Positions 1 to 9,209 of a DNA stretch of 64,000 bases are shown here, in pieces. The notes under the pieces are model-generated. The model saw nothing but the letters and a program-made list of their open reading frames with translations, searched no databases and had not been told where the DNA came from. Position 1 is the first letter of the stretch. The number at the start of each line of letters is the position of its first letter. Source of the DNA: Sphingomonas sp. S-NIH.Pt15_0812 (lineage in GTDB: Bacteria > Pseudomonadota > Alphaproteobacteria > Sphingomonadales > Sphingomonadaceae); contig NZ_QLJH01000020.1 of the NCBI RefSeq assembly GCF_003951315.1, positions 1 through 64,000 on the forward strand, given 5' to 3'. The translations under genes and the position numbers were made by a program.

Positions 1-359
1 GCGACGCGGTTCTCCAGGCGGTATCGGCGGAGATGCGCAATCGCTTCCGCGACGGTGACGTGGTCTGCCGCTATGGCGGCGAGGAGTTCACGATCATCGC
101 GCCCGGCACGAACGCGACGGCGCTGCTTAACCGGGTCGAACAGGTGCGACTGGCGATCGCCGAACTCAATATCCGCGCCGGGGGACAGAGGTTGGGCGCC
201 ACCAGCATGTCGTTTGGGATCGCAACCTGGACCGATGCGATGGATCGCGATGGTACGACCTTGATCAAGGCCGCGGACGCGGCGCTCTACGACGCCAAGC
301 GCTCAGGTCGCAACCGCGCCAAGGTCAGCCTTGTCGAAGCGCAGCAAACGGCCGCCTGA
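1..359 (+). CDS. Diguanylate cyclase (GGDEF domain), C-terminal part
   Basis: This is the 3' end of a gene that begins before the window; the frame is open from base 3 to the TGA at 357-359. The visible 119 residues hold the catalytic GGDEF-domain signature as YGGEEF, followed by the family's usual downstream elements (TMSFGIA-like block MSFGIA, and ADAALYDAKRSGRN near the end). GGEEF is an active-site variant found in working cyclases that make cyclic-di-GMP from two GTP. The inhibitory RxxD site and any sensor domain would lie upstream and cannot be judged. It converges on a minus-strand gene group containing a YfiR-like protein and a chemoreceptor, families often tied to c-di-GMP or motility control. 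Confidence 0.93.
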   Translation, partial: DAVLQAVSAEMRNRFRDGDVVCRYGGEEFTIIAPGTNATALLNRVEQVRLAIAELNIRAGGQRLGATSMSFGIATWTDAMDRDGTTLIKAADAALYDAKRSGRNRAKVSLVEAQQTAA

Positions 360-418
360 GGGGATTAGGAGTCACGCACAGACCTGACGCATGGGGCTTG
401 CCTGGACCGACGCTCAGG

Positions 419-736
419 CTAGCGCTTGAGAGATGAGCGGTCCCGGTCGGCGCGCGTGTGAAGGGCGGGCACGGCTTTGATGTCGCTGCCGTTGCCCGGC
501 GTCGGCATCAGCGCATGGGGACGGTCGATGGCGTCGGCGAGCGTTGGATCTTCGTCGTACAGCCGCTTCGGGATCGCCCGGTCGCTTGCGTCGAGCAATC
601 TGAGCCAGAAGCCATGACGAAACCAGAGGTCGAATGGGGTGTAGATCGTCATCGATAGCTGCAATCGGCCGGGCAGCCACACCAGCGGTCGCCAACTCCA
701 ATCCATGCACGATCCCGGAGACTCTCCGCCGATCAT
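419..736 (-). CDS. Hypothetical small protein
   Basis: An open frame of 105 codons downstream of the chemoreceptor gene on the same strand, 35 bases after its stop. I do not recognise the family. The middle has aromatic and hydrophobic residues (PFDLWFRHGFWLRLL) typical of a real small protein, and the end is charged. A second possible start is the Met at residue 29 (MTIYTPFDL), which would leave 77 residues. An overlapping frame at 414-740 is poorer in protein-like composition, so I prefer this one. It could still be chance coding in GC-rich DNA. Confidence 0.4.
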   Translation of the reverse strand: MIGGESPGSCMDWSWRPLVWLPGRLQLSMTIYTPFDLWFRHGFWLRLLDASDRAIPKRLYDEDPTLADAIDRPHALMPTPGNGSDIKAVPALHTRADRDRSSLKR

Positions 737-771
737 CCAACCGTCCGCGAATCAGGACAATCCATCACCGT

Positions 772-2676
772 TCACAATGCGGATTGGGTTTCATCCCTAT
801 CAACAGGCTCCGGCTGAATATCGATCGGCCGCTCGCCATGCAGGAGGTCTCTCGTGAAACGCTGGGCGTCCAGCGCAAGGGATTCGAGAGTCCGCTTCAG
901 GATTTCGGCGGTATCCTGAACCTGTTGTACCGATACGAGGTTAGAATCCGCAGATGTGCGTATCTCCATGCCGGCTTCGGCCAGGACCTGGCTGCGCTCC
1001 TCGACGGCGCTGATGCGGGCATTGAGCTGTTCGATCGCACTGGTCTGCCCCCGCGACATGGCCGCGACGCGGCCCGCCCCGTCGTTCATGCTGTCGATCA
1101 ACGTGCTTAGGCTCTCCGTACTAGTGACCACGGAGCGGATTTGCCCCTGGACCGCCTCGATCTTGCCGCGGACATCACCGGCGCTGTCGCCGGTCTGCGA
1201 CGCCAGGGTCTTCACCTCGGCGGCTACAACGGCAAAGCCGGCGCCCGCTGGTCCGACCCGCGCGGATTCGATTGTGGCGTTCAGCGCCAGCAGGTTCGTC
1301 TGCTTGGCGATCGCCGTGATGACGCCGACGATCTGCTCGATGCTCTCGGCCTGCTGCCGTGACAGCGCGACCGTCTCGCGTGCATCGCGGGCATGTTCGC
1401 TGATCGACTTGGCGGCAAGGCTGGTGTCCGTGATCTCCCGGTCGATACTGTCGAAGGCACGCGCCAGCGAGTGGGTTTCCTGGCCCGCCTCGATCATCTC
1501 GCTGGCGAAGCTCTTGGAGATCGTGTCGACCTTCTTCGCCAGGTCGCGGCTGCTAGTGATCGCCTTGCGCAGCATCGAAGCGTTCGTTTCGAGATGCGCC
1601 ATCGCGTTCTGCGCGCTGCGGATGATTCCCGTCACCTGACGCTCGAACGCCTCGGCGAGCCTGGTGAGCGTGGCCTCGCGATCCAGGCGCGCCTGCTCCC
1701 GGACCGAGGCGATCGCGGAGGTCTGGCGCTCCGTTTGCGCCAATGCCTGGCGGCGCATCTCCTCCGCCTCATGCGCGACCAGCCTGGCCGCCGTGCGCTC
1801 GGCCTGGAACGATGCCAGCGCCGTGACGACCAGGCCAAGCTCATCCCGGCGTTGCAGTTCGGCAAAGTCGATGTCGCGATCATCCAATACCGCCTCGGTC
1901 GCGGCCGCGATGCTCGTGATGGACGACACGATCGATCGCCCGACCACATAGGCCAGGGCGAGACTCATCGCGGTGCTCACCACCAGCGCCAGCAACAGCA
2001 TGGCGATGGTGAGGCGGGTGGCGAACAACGCCCCCATGGCCCGGTGCTCGGCACGCGCGATCCCGCCAGCAGCGACCTGGCGGATCTGCGCGTCGATCCG
2101 CTGTGCGTTGAGGCGGAACGGATCGATCATCGCGGCCGTGCTGGCAAAGTCGATGCTCAGCATCGACGTCAGCACGTCGACCGTGCCCGAGTAACGCTCC
2201 AACTCCACGATCGCCGGTTGCAGCGATGCGGCCTGGGCATGGTGGCTGCGCTGGAACGTCAGCAGGTCACCGCGCACGCCCGCCAGTTCGCGGTGGATGG
2301 AGGCAACCTGGCGATCGATCATCAGGGCCGGCGTCGCTGCCTTGGTGACCAGCAAGTGATAGACGCTGAGGTTCACCGCATCGAAACGCCGGGTGATGCT
2401 ATTCAACTGGCCGATGTCGCGGATGTCGCGATTGACGATATGGTCCACGCGTTGACCCGCGAACAGCAGGGCGGCGGTGCTGGTCAGGGCCATCGCGACG
2501 AACAGGATCAGCATGATCGCCGGCGTTGCCGCGACCTTGTGCGTGATCGAACGGTCGGCCAGCCTCAACCGCTGCTCGAAGCAGGCGGTGAGCTTCGACT
2601 GCCGCCGGGCGTGGCCGTTGACGGTCCACCCGCGCTCGCGCCACCCAGTCATTGATCGAAGACGCTTAGAGAGCAA
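772..2676 (-). CDS. Methyl-accepting chemotaxis protein with divergent hairpin tip
   Basis: Transmembrane chemoreceptor of 634 residues that would pass a ligand signal to a CheA/CheW array. TM1 is at about 49-73, a helical periplasmic domain at 75-220, TM2 at 221-244, HAMP at 245-300, then a long cytoplasmic coiled coil. The signalling tip reads [20 protein letters not shown] followed by FAVVAAEV; the usual EAARAGE.G.GFAVVA block is changed (A to V, E to P). No C-terminal NWETF-like CheR/CheB tether is present. The TTG start is chosen because AGGAG lies 7 bases upstream and the frame overlaps the receptor stop by 11 bases, suggesting translational coupling; an ATG at 2652 is the alternative. 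Last main gene of the YfiR-like/TonB receptor operon. Confidence 0.93.
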   Translation of the reverse strand: MLSKRLRSMTGWRERGWTVNGHARRQSKLTACFEQRLRLADRSITHKVAATPAIMLILFVAMALTSTAALLFAGQRVDHIVNRDIRDIGQLNSITRRFDAVNLSVYHLLVTKAATPALMIDRQVASIHRELAGVRGDLLTFQRSHHAQAASLQPAIVELERYSGTVDVLTSMLSIDFASTAAMIDPFRLNAQRIDAQIRQVAAGGIARAEHRAMGALFATRLTIAMLLLALVVSTAMSLALAYVVGRSIVSSITSIAAATEAVLDDRDIDFAELQRRDELGLVVTALASFQAERTAARLVAHEAEEMRRQALAQTERQTSAIASVREQARLDREATLTRLAEAFERQVTGIIRSAQNAMAHLETNASMLRKAITSSRDLAKKVDTISKSFASEMIEAGQETHSLARAFDSIDREITDTSLAAKSISEHARDARETVALSRQQAESIEQIVGVITAIAKQTNLLALNATIESARVGPAGAGFAVVAAEVKTLASQTGDSAGDVRGKIEAVQGQIRSVVTSTESLSTLIDSMNDGAGRVAAMSRGQTSAIEQLNARISAVEERSQVLAEAGMEIRTSADSNLVSVQQVQDTAEILKRTLESLALDAQRFTRDLLHGERPIDIQPEPVDRDETQSAL

Positions 2677-4705
2677 GGCGTACTCCTGCGCGCGCGCGTC
2701 GGTCCGCGGGAATGGGAGAGAGGGCCGCGCCGCGCGCCAGCGTCAGGTTTTCGGCAGCCGCGAACAGTTCGACCGCCGGGGTCAGACGGATCGCTGCACG
2801 TCCATCGATGGCGACGGCATCGTCGACCGGAAACAGCAACAGTCGCGGCGTGGTCGAAAACGCGAACTGCCGCGTGGCCGAGGTATAGCGCGCCACGCCG
2901 CTGACCGACACGCGACCGGTCGTATAGGTCAGGGTGAGGTTGGCCTTATGCTCCGGCGTTGTCGATGCCGGCGACAGGGCGAAGGGGATCGGCAGCGTCG
3001 TCCCGGCAAGCTGGTCGTCGCTATGCGTCCAAGTATAATTCGCCCGCCAGACGAGCCTGGCCAGGCTGCCCGACGCGGCGATTTCGGTGCCATAGGTAGT
3101 GAAGTCGCCGACCGCCTGGAACCGAGCCACCAGCGACGGCGACGGCGTCAGGAACAATTCGGTCTGCAGGCCGTCGCCGGGCGATGCGATGGCGTTCTTG
3201 GTGCGGGTGGCGAAGGCCGTCGCCTCCAGCTTCACCTGCCCGATCGGATGGGAATACCCGATCTCGCCGCTCCAGACCGCCACGGGGTTGGTTCGAGGCG
3301 AGCCCGCGACATAGATGGGAACCGGGGACGGCGTGACGATCGGCAGGCGGATGCCGAAATCGACCAGCGAGGGCAGCTGGTATCCGCGACCGCCATTGAT
3401 GCGCAGCAGGCCTTCCGCTCCGGTGTGAACGAGCAATGCCGCATTGAAGCTGAAGCGCGTGAAGGCCCGCGCGAAGGCGGCGGGATCGTCATAGGCCGGT
3501 TGGGCGATCTCACCCGACTGGTGCAGCCAGAGCCTGTCGAGACGTCCGGCCGCCGTCAGCGAGATCAGTTCCGCCGGGTGCAGATCGAGCATCGCATTGG
3601 CCGATGCCACGTCATAGGAGATACGGTCGGAAAACTGGTATTCCGAACGCAGTCTGTTGTTGCGATACTCGGTTCCGACCCGCAGCGTATGCGCGGCGCC
3701 CAACCGTACCAGGGACGAGGCCTGGGCGACGATGATGCGGTTCTTGAACGTGATCGGTGCCGTCGCATCCGCCATGGCGCCGACGCCATAGTCCGCGTCC
3801 AGCCAATTGACGTAGCCGCCCAGCGTCAGCCCGCCCCAGTTCGTGTCGCGGGCCACGGAGCCATGTATATTGTCACTGCGGAAACGCTGGTTCGACAACA
3901 ACTGGCTCGGAAGATATTCGACCTGACGATTATCGGCATGCCCGCCGCCCAGCGTCAGGTCCATGCCGCCCAATGCCCCGGTCAGATCGGCGGTGAGCTG
4001 GTCGCTCGCGACGGCATTGATCATCGCCGGGGTCAGCAGCGTGGCGGGGATCGCACGCTCATCCTCCCGCGCGCGTGCACCGGCCAGCTTCAGCCCGATC
4101 GTCGAGGTGACGGGCAGCAGGAGCGAACCGGAGACTTTGCCGATGCCGTGATTGCCGAGTTCGGCGGTTGCCACTGCGGACGGCGCCTGCCCGCCGCGTC
4201 GCGTGACGATGTTAACGACGCCGCTTGCCGCGTTGAAGCCGAACAGGGCGTTGGCTGGTCCCCGGACCAGTTCGATCTGCTGGATTTCCTCCAGCTGGAC
4301 GCTGAGCAGGTTCCAATCTGTCATGCCGTAGTGATCGAGATAGACCTGACGCCCATCGACCAGCACCAGCAGCCGGGCGTTATAGGTTTGCACCCCGCCG
4401 CGCACGGCGACATCCGTCTGACCCGCGGTCCAGCGGTTCACATCGATACCGCCATAGGTCTTGAGCAGGCCGGGAACGTCGCGTGCGGGGGATTTGGCGA
4501 TGTCGTCACGGGTGATGATGATCGCCGATGCAGGCAGTTCGGATGCGCGCTGAGGTTTGCCCGTGACACTGGTGGTCACCGGCTCGCCGATCGTTTCCTG
4601 CAAAGCCTGATAATCGACGGCCTGCGCTTCAACGACGGCAGGGGCTAGAATGGCAGAAGCCGCGAGCAGGCCGCGCAGCAAAGGGGTGCGGGTCGACGCC
4701 GACAT
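2666..4705 (-). CDS. TonB-dependent receptor
   Basis: Outer-membrane beta-barrel receptor of 679 residues. It begins with a Sec signal peptide ([20 protein letters not shown], cleavage after VEAQA), then a plug domain at about 35-170 with the familiar blocks [42 protein letters not shown] and [11 protein letters not shown], then the barrel. The start at 4705 lies 2 bases after the YfiR-like stop, so the genes are co-transcribed and probably translationally coupled. The C-terminus VRLAL fits a last barrel strand, although the residue is Leu rather than Phe. The plug resembles the receptors that sit in YfiR/GGDEF or YfiR/histidine kinase operons. Substrate unknown; in this setting it may act more as a sensor than as a transporter. 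Confidence 0.93.
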   Translation of the reverse strand: MSASTRTPLLRGLLAASAILAPAVVEAQAVDYQALQETIGEPVTTSVTGKPQRASELPASAIIITRDDIAKSPARDVPGLLKTYGGIDVNRWTAGQTDVAVRGGVQTYNARLLVLVDGRQVYLDHYGMTDWNLLSVQLEEIQQIELVRGPANALFGFNAASGVVNIVTRRGGQAPSAVATAELGNHGIGKVSGSLLLPVTSTIGLKLAGARAREDERAIPATLLTPAMINAVASDQLTADLTGALGGMDLTLGGGHADNRQVEYLPSQLLSNQRFRSDNIHGSVARDTNWGGLTLGGYVNWLDADYGVGAMADATAPITFKNRIIVAQASSLVRLGAAHTLRVGTEYRNNRLRSEYQFSDRISYDVASANAMLDLHPAELISLTAAGRLDRLWLHQSGEIAQPAYDDPAAFARAFTRFSFNAALLVHTGAEGLLRINGGRGYQLPSLVDFGIRLPIVTPSPVPIYVAGSPRTNPVAVWSGEIGYSHPIGQVKLEATAFATRTKNAIASPGDGLQTELFLTPSPSLVARFQAVGDFTTYGTEIAASGSLARLVWRANYTWTHSDDQLAGTTLPIPFALSPASTTPEHKANLTLTYTTGRVSVSGVARYTSATRQFAFSTTPRLLLFPVDDAVAIDGRAAIRLTPAVELFAAAENLTLARGAALSPIPADRRARAGVRLAL

Positions 4706-4707
4706 GA

Positions 4708-5226
4708 TCAGATTTCCTTGACCAGCATGAGGAACGCCGATCCGAAGCGGATGTTGGCGGCCCGCGCCGCGGCCCTGCTGACGGTGATCTGGGTCTTCGG
4801 CACCGTGCTGATGCCGACGACGCATCGTGCCGACTGCACGCAAGCGGCATCGGACGAGATCGTCAGCACCGAGGATTTCGCGGCGATGGCAGCGATGTCC
4901 CCTTGCTGGGATCGCAGACCGGCCGTCACGAACGCCACATGGTAGCCGCTCAACGCCCCCATGGCCCCGATCGGCACCCGCCGCACCCGGATGGCACCGC
5001 GACCGGCGGCCAGGCCATTGCCGATGGCGCGCTCGATGGCATTTGCCTCTGCTTCGGAGGCGGCATTGCCGGGTTCGAACAGGATGGCGGCCGCCATCGT
5101 GCCGCTGGGTGGCGGCTGCAGGAAAGACACGACGCGTGCGGCAATCGGTACATTCAGTTCAGCGGACAGCGGCGTGGCGCTGGTCAGCGCCACTGCACAG
5201 CAACTCCAAATCCAAGGCTTAATCAC
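4708..5226 (-). CDS. YfiR-like periplasmic protein (DUF4154 type)
   Basis: A 172-residue secreted protein. A signal peptide (IKPWIWSCCAVALTSATPLS) is followed by a compact alpha/beta domain ending in ISxVxxxQITVSRAAARAAN and a final SAFLMLVKEI, the pattern seen at the end of YfiR/DUF4154 proteins. YfiR of Pseudomonas is a periplasmic repressor of the cyclase YfiN; the family is also common next to TonB receptors. The GTG start at 5226 is preferred over upstream TTG/GTG codons because GGGAGGG sits 5 bases before it. First gene of the operon with the TonB receptor and chemoreceptor. Two cysteine pairs could form disulfides. The family call rests on motif resemblance and context. Confidence 0.7.
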   Translation of the reverse strand: MIKPWIWSCCAVALTSATPLSAELNVPIAARVVSFLQPPPSGTMAAAILFEPGNAASEAEANAIERAIGNGLAAGRGAIRVRRVPIGAMGALSGYHVAFVTAGLRSQQGDIAAIAAKSSVLTISSDAACVQSARCVVGISTVPKTQITVSRAAARAANIRFGSAFLMLVKEI

Positions 5227-5447
5227 GAACACCCTCCCACCATGGGCTGCGCATGACAGGGCGGGACTATCCAAATAGTTAACGCCGGAGCTACAATGCT
5301 ATATTCGCTCGCAAAAACCGCAAACTGGCCGCCGGCGAGGCGAAGCGCATGCGGTCAGATCGTCCGCGTCTGGTGATGGGGTGGACGCCCCCCGACGGCA
5401 GCGATGTGCCAGAGTGGAGGTGTTGAACACCACTGAGGGAGGCCTCC

Positions 5448-6083
5448 GTGTCAGAGGTTACCACGATCGGGTTGGATATCGCCAAGCAAGTTTTCCATGC
5501 GCACGGAGCTGATGCTGCTGGCCGGGCGGTGTTCAGTGGCCGTCTCACGCGTGGCAAGCTGCTCGACTTCTTCGTCGCGCACTCGCGCTGCCTGGTGGCG
5601 CTGGAGGCGTGCGGCGGTGCGCATCACTGGGCGCGCGAGCTGCAGGCGATAGGGCATGAGGTTCGGCTGATCCCGCCGGCGGACGTGAAGCCATTCGTGA
5701 AGCGGCACAAGAACGATGCGGTGGATGCCGAGGCGATCTGCGAGGCGGCGCAGCGGCCGAGCATGCGGTTCGTGGCGGTGAAGAGCGAGGAACAGCGGGC
5801 GGCAGCACTGGTGTTCCGCACGCGCGACCTGGCGGTGAAGGAGCGCACCCAGATCGGCAACGCGATCCGCGGGCACCTGGCCGAGTATGGCTGGGTAGCG
5901 CCCAAGGGCGTTGCCCACCTCGCGGTGCTGGCGGACCCGCTCGAGGGCGGCGAGATCGGGGACACGGCACCACGACCCCACCACATCACGACATTCGAAA
6001 ACGCAAAGTCAGGCGCAAAAGCGGTCGTAACGCGGAGATTAACGGACGGCCGAAGTAGGGAGGTGGAGAAGGGTACGAAGTAG
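5448..6083 (+). pseudogene. IS110-family transposase, truncated
   Basis: The N-terminal half of an IS110-type DEDD transposase. GLDIAKQVF, ALEACGGAHHWAR and KRHKNDAVDAEAICEA carry the catalytic acidic residues of the RuvC-like domain. The GTG start at 5448 has GAGGGAGG upstream. Homology stops at about 5945 (residue 165, after VLADPLE). The rest of the frame (EIGDTAPRPHH onward) is unrelated, and the C-terminal serine-containing Tnp domain is absent, so about half of the usual 330-350 residues is missing. The roughly 170 bases before the start look like the element's left end. No right end was found, so the element should be immobile. Confidence 0.85.
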
Positions 6084-6098
6084 GGAGGTGGAGAAGGG
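6051..6098. repeat. Tandem direct repeat, period 25 bp
   Basis: The 23-base unit that starts CGAAGTAGGGAGGTGGAGAA occurs at 6051-6073 and again, identically, at 6076-6098. The repeat lies just past the IS110 breakpoint and includes the stop codon of the truncated frame. It probably arose when the element was deleted or by replication slippage; no function is evident. Confidence 0.85.
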
Positions 6099-6151
6099 GG
6101 TGTGAATGTCCGGCTTTGGGTCATCCGGTTCTTCCGCCGCCGCCGTCTGTT

Positions 6152-7165
6152 TTAAGTCGACAGCAATTTCGTGATCCATCGGCTGCGGTCAAATTGGCCG
6201 CAGATGATGACTATCGCGGCGGTAAGCGGCACGGCGATCAGGGCACCAGCGATGCCCCAGACCCAGCTCCAGAACGTCATGGCGATGATGATCGCCAGCG
6301 GTGACAGGGAAAGCTGCTTACCCTGGAGTAGCGGATAGACCACGTTGCTGATGGTCATCTGCAGGATGACGAAACCGACGAGCACCAGGGTCGGCATCTG
6401 CCACCCGCCGAACTGCACGAAGGCAAACAGCACGGGTGGCACGATACCGACGATGTTACCGATTACGGGCACGAAGTTGAGCAGGAAGTTCAGGATACCC
6501 CATACCAACGCCAGCTCAAGCCCGGTCATCCACGACCAAAGGGCGGACGCAACACCCGTCAGGATGCTGGTGGCAAGTGTAGTGCCGAGATACCGACGAA
6601 CCTGGCCTGATATCTCCTCGCTCACTTCTAGCATATCGCGACGCGCGCCACCTTCAAACATCTCGTACAACCGACGCCGCAGCCGTGGCACTTCGGGCAA
6701 ACCCAGCATTACAACGATGCCGATAAACCCGACATAGGTGACGAAGGCATAGGCGCCGCTTGCCAGCATCTGCAACAGCCCCATGATGCGCTGGCGGTTG
6801 ATGGTTCCCGCGATCGGCACGCCGCGATCAGCCGCCCAGGCAGCAAGATGGGTATAGGCCTTCTCGAGCCCAGCCCATTGCGCCGACATCGCTCCGATGA
6901 CCTGCCCGATCGACAGATATACCGCCGCGGCGAAGGCAGCGAGGATTGCAATCAACGACAGCAGCGTCAGCGTATAGGCGATCCATGACGGCATGTAGCG
7001 CGCAAGCCAGCGCTTGAGCGGCCATAAGGCTGCGACGATGATCGCGGCAAAGGCGATTGGCATGATCACCGCAAACCCTGCCCGCAGTGCCGCAATGAGC
7101 AGGAGCGCGGTGATGATAGTCAGCATGCGATTGCGGTAGCGGTCCTGCACCAGGTCTTGAGTCAT
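6152..7165 (-). CDS. AI-2E family transporter (YdgG/TqsA-type permease)
   Basis: Inner-membrane protein of 337 residues with about eight hydrophobic segments. These include an N-terminal pair (TIITALLLIAALRAGFAVI and PIAFAAIIVAALWPL), a cytosolic loop with the RRRLYEMFEGGARRDMLE region, and the conserved late block LNFVPVIGNIVGIVPPVLFAF typical of the family. Members export autoinducer-2 or act as Na+/H+ antiporters; the substrate here cannot be told. The start at 7165 is chosen because its ATG overlaps the stop of the upstream YihY gene as ATGA. A longer frame up to 7360 would run into that gene and lacks hydrophobic or conserved sequence. Confidence 0.9.
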   Translation of the reverse strand: MTQDLVQDRYRNRMLTIITALLLIAALRAGFAVIMPIAFAAIIVAALWPLKRWLARYMPSWIAYTLTLLSLIAILAAFAAAVYLSIGQVIGAMSAQWAGLEKAYTHLAAWAADRGVPIAGTINRQRIMGLLQMLASGAYAFVTYVGFIGIVVMLGLPEVPRLRRRLYEMFEGGARRDMLEVSEEISGQVRRYLGTTLATSILTGVASALWSWMTGLELALVWGILNFLLNFVPVIGNIVGIVPPVLFAFVQFGGWQMPTLVLVGFVILQMTISNVVYPLLQGKQLSLSPLAIIIAMTFWSWVWGIAGALIAVPLTAAIVIICGQFDRSRWITKLLST

Positions 7166-8067
7166 TTGGGTCGCTCCTCGATGCGGGGCCCGGAATCGGC
7201 CATGACTTCGGCATTGAGGCGTGCGCCGAGCAGCATCGCCCATGCCGAGACCATCAGCCACAGCATCAACACGACCACAGCCGCGAGTGAGCCATAGGTG
7301 TCGTCGAACCGCGCAACGTGCGCGACATAGGTTCGGAACAACAGCGTAGCGGTAAGCCACATCGAGACGCCTGCGATTGTGCCCGGCAGGACGTGGTGCC
7401 AGGCGATCGGTTGCTCCGCCGCAGGAGCGTAGCGATAGATCAGGATTAGCCCCGCGCCCGCACCCAGTGTCAGCGAGCCGAACAGCGTGACTGTCGAGAC
7501 GAGGCGGGCCCCGGGAAGGCCATCGGGAACATAGCTTTGCAGGAATGCTAAGACGGACAGGGATATTAATGCGGTCAGCACGAGCGCGGCGCAGCCCAGC
7601 ACCAGCACGGTCGACGCCAATTGTCGGCGTAGGCCTTGGCGCTCCCGCTCGATCCGAAAGGCGAGGTTGATGCCGTGAAGCAGCGAACGCCCGGCGCGAC
7701 GCGCACTAAACAGCGCGATGACGATGGAAAGGAGGAAGGTCGTGATGGAGGCGCGATCCGTCGCCAGCGCGCTGTTCAGACCCCTGGCAACGATCTGCCG
7801 CGCATCCACCGGCATGATCGCCGTCAAGGTCGACAGATTGTGCGCCACTGTCGCGGCAGGCACGAAAAAGCCATAAGCTCCCGTGATCAGGCTGATCAGA
7901 GGGATTATCGCGAGAAAAGCGGCAAAGGCGATCGAGCTCGCTGCGATGCCGAAATCGTCGTGCATACCGCTACGCAACGTCCGCCACGACAGGACGGTCC
8001 AGCGCAGCATGTCCGGCGAACCCACCCGCAGATGCACGTCGGTCGCTCTGTTCACCCCCCAAGCCAT
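7162..8067 (-). CDS. YihY/BrkB family inner-membrane protein
   Basis: A 301-residue membrane protein with six predicted helices. The N-terminal block ASSIAFAAFLAIIPLISLI corresponds to the family's AaaiAyy.llSlfPlL motif; later blocks YVAHVARFDDTYGSLAAVVV (family pattern Y...Ygs..a) and LMVSAWAMLLGARLNAEV are also conserved. Members were once called RNase BN in error; the real role is uncertain (envelope integrity or export). The start at 8067 (MAWGVNRATD) has GAGG upstream; an upstream start at 8199 is possible but the extra 44 residues do not look conserved. Operon with the AI-2E transporter, overlapping by 4 bases; divergent from the SMP-30 gene. Confidence 0.9.
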   Translation of the reverse strand: MAWGVNRATDVHLRVGSPDMLRWTVLSWRTLRSGMHDDFGIAASSIAFAAFLAIIPLISLITGAYGFFVPAATVAHNLSTLTAIMPVDARQIVARGLNSALATDRASITTFLLSIVIALFSARRAGRSLLHGINLAFRIERERQGLRRQLASTVLVLGCAALVLTALISLSVLAFLQSYVPDGLPGARLVSTVTLFGSLTLGAGAGLILIYRYAPAAEQPIAWHHVLPGTIAGVSMWLTATLLFRTYVAHVARFDDTYGSLAAVVVLMLWLMVSAWAMLLGARLNAEVMADSGPRIEERPK

Positions 8068-8222
8068 GTCCTCGCACCTCGACCGATTTCGACGCCCGTG
8101 TTCGGGTAACGGACCCATAACGATCGTGTTCGATTTAGCTCCCATCGATTGCAGGAAGGACCCAAAGCGCGGTGACAAATGCATGACGCCGACCATCACG
8201 CGCTCATATCAAGGAGCTTGTT

Positions 8223-9209
8223 GTGAGCCCGGTTGACTTTCTGCCCTGCCGCTTGCTTCGGCGTCCTGGCGCCATCAAGCACGCCGATTGGTTCCGCAGC
8301 TGTCAGATCGATGACGTCCGGCTTGCCGAGGTGCTATCGGCGGACACGCCCTTGCTCGTGCTGCACGAGGGGGCAATTCACGCAGAGGGTCCAGCATGGC
8401 AGGCGTCGCACGGCCGCCTCCTGTTCTCCGATGTCCCCAACCGCCGGCTGAACGCATGGTATGAAGAAGACGGCCGTGTCGAAGTCGCGATCGACGCGAC
8501 CTGGTTCATGAACGGTAACGCTGTCGCGCCCGATGGGACGGTCTGGCACTGCGAACACGGTCGCCGCTGTATCAGCCGTTCTACCGCCGACCTGACGGGG
8601 GGTCCCGAACCGTTCATCACCCACTTCGAGGGCAAGCGTCTCAACTCGCCCAACGACGTGACGGTGGCACCTGACGGATCGATCTGGTTCACCGATCCGA
8701 TCTTCGGCATCGTCATGCCGAGCCAGGGCGCGCTCGCTGAGCCCGAGCTTGATCACCGAAGTGTCTATCGGTTCGATCCCGCAAACGGCGAACTGACACG
8801 GGTCGCCGACTTCGAGCAGCCCAACGGCGTCGCGCTGTCTGCCGACGGTGGGACGCTGTACGTGTCGGACACGTCACTGTCGCTCGGCGAGGTGCCGGGC
8901 TTTACGGCGGGCACGAAGCATGAGGTGCTGCGCTTCCGCCATCAGCCGGACGGTAGCTGGGGGGAGCGAACACGCTTCTGCCGAACCGATCACGGCTATC
9001 GGGACGGGTTCACGACCGACGCACGCGGCTGGTTATGGGTGGGTGCAGCCGACGGTGTCCACGTCTGGTCGGCGGATGGCGACAGGCTGGGCTTCGTACC
9101 CATCGACGCGACCGTCTCCAATCTATGCTTCGGCGGCTCCGACGGGCGGCGCCTTTTCATCGCGGCGGAAAGCCGCTTGCTCGCACTCGATCTGAAGGCT
9201 GACGCATGA
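8223..9209 (+). CDS. SMP-30/gluconolactonase family lactonase (copy A)
   Basis: A 328-residue six-bladed beta-propeller enzyme expected to hydrolyse sugar lactones with a bound divalent metal. Metal-site motifs are visible: HEGAIHAEGPAW (the Glu), RLNSPNDVTVAPDGSIWFTD (Asn/Asp) and LSADGGTLYVSDT (Asp). GTG at 8223 is the start: AAGGAG lies 6 bases upstream. Its stop overlaps the GH15 start as ATGA, so the two are co-translated. A paralogue lies at 59770-60711 and shares the NGNA..PDG...HCEHGRR.ISRS block. Coupling with a glucosidase and the convergent GMC dehydrogenase suggests breakdown of an oxidised sugar. Confidence 0.92.
   Translation: MSPVDFLPCRLLRRPGAIKHADWFRSCQIDDVRLAEVLSADTPLLVLHEGAIHAEGPAWQASHGRLLFSDVPNRRLNAWYEEDGRVEVAIDATWFMNGNAVAPDGTVWHCEHGRRCISRSTADLTGGPEPFITHFEGKRLNSPNDVTVAPDGSIWFTDPIFGIVMPSQGALAEPELDHRSVYRFDPANGELTRVADFEQPNGVALSADGGTLYVSDTSLSLGEVPGFTAGTKHEVLRFRHQPDGSWGERTRFCRTDHGYRDGFTTDARGWLWVGAADGVHVWSADGDRLGFVPIDATVSNLCFGGSDGRRLFIAAESRLLALDLKADA

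Noticed and set aside
2477..4648. Long open frame antisense to the first TonB receptor (also 1393-2655 antisense to the chemoreceptor, and 16811-18337 antisense to cyoB).
   Set aside because: They are rich in Arg/Gln/His/Gly with no domain pattern and mirror a well-supported gene; GC-rich codons leave the opposite strand open.
6101..6121. Similar words TGAATGTCC....TTGGGT at 6101-6121 and 28455-28474, possibly a dispersed repeat.
   Set aside because: Too short and diverged (about 14 matching bases) to claim a repeat family from two places.
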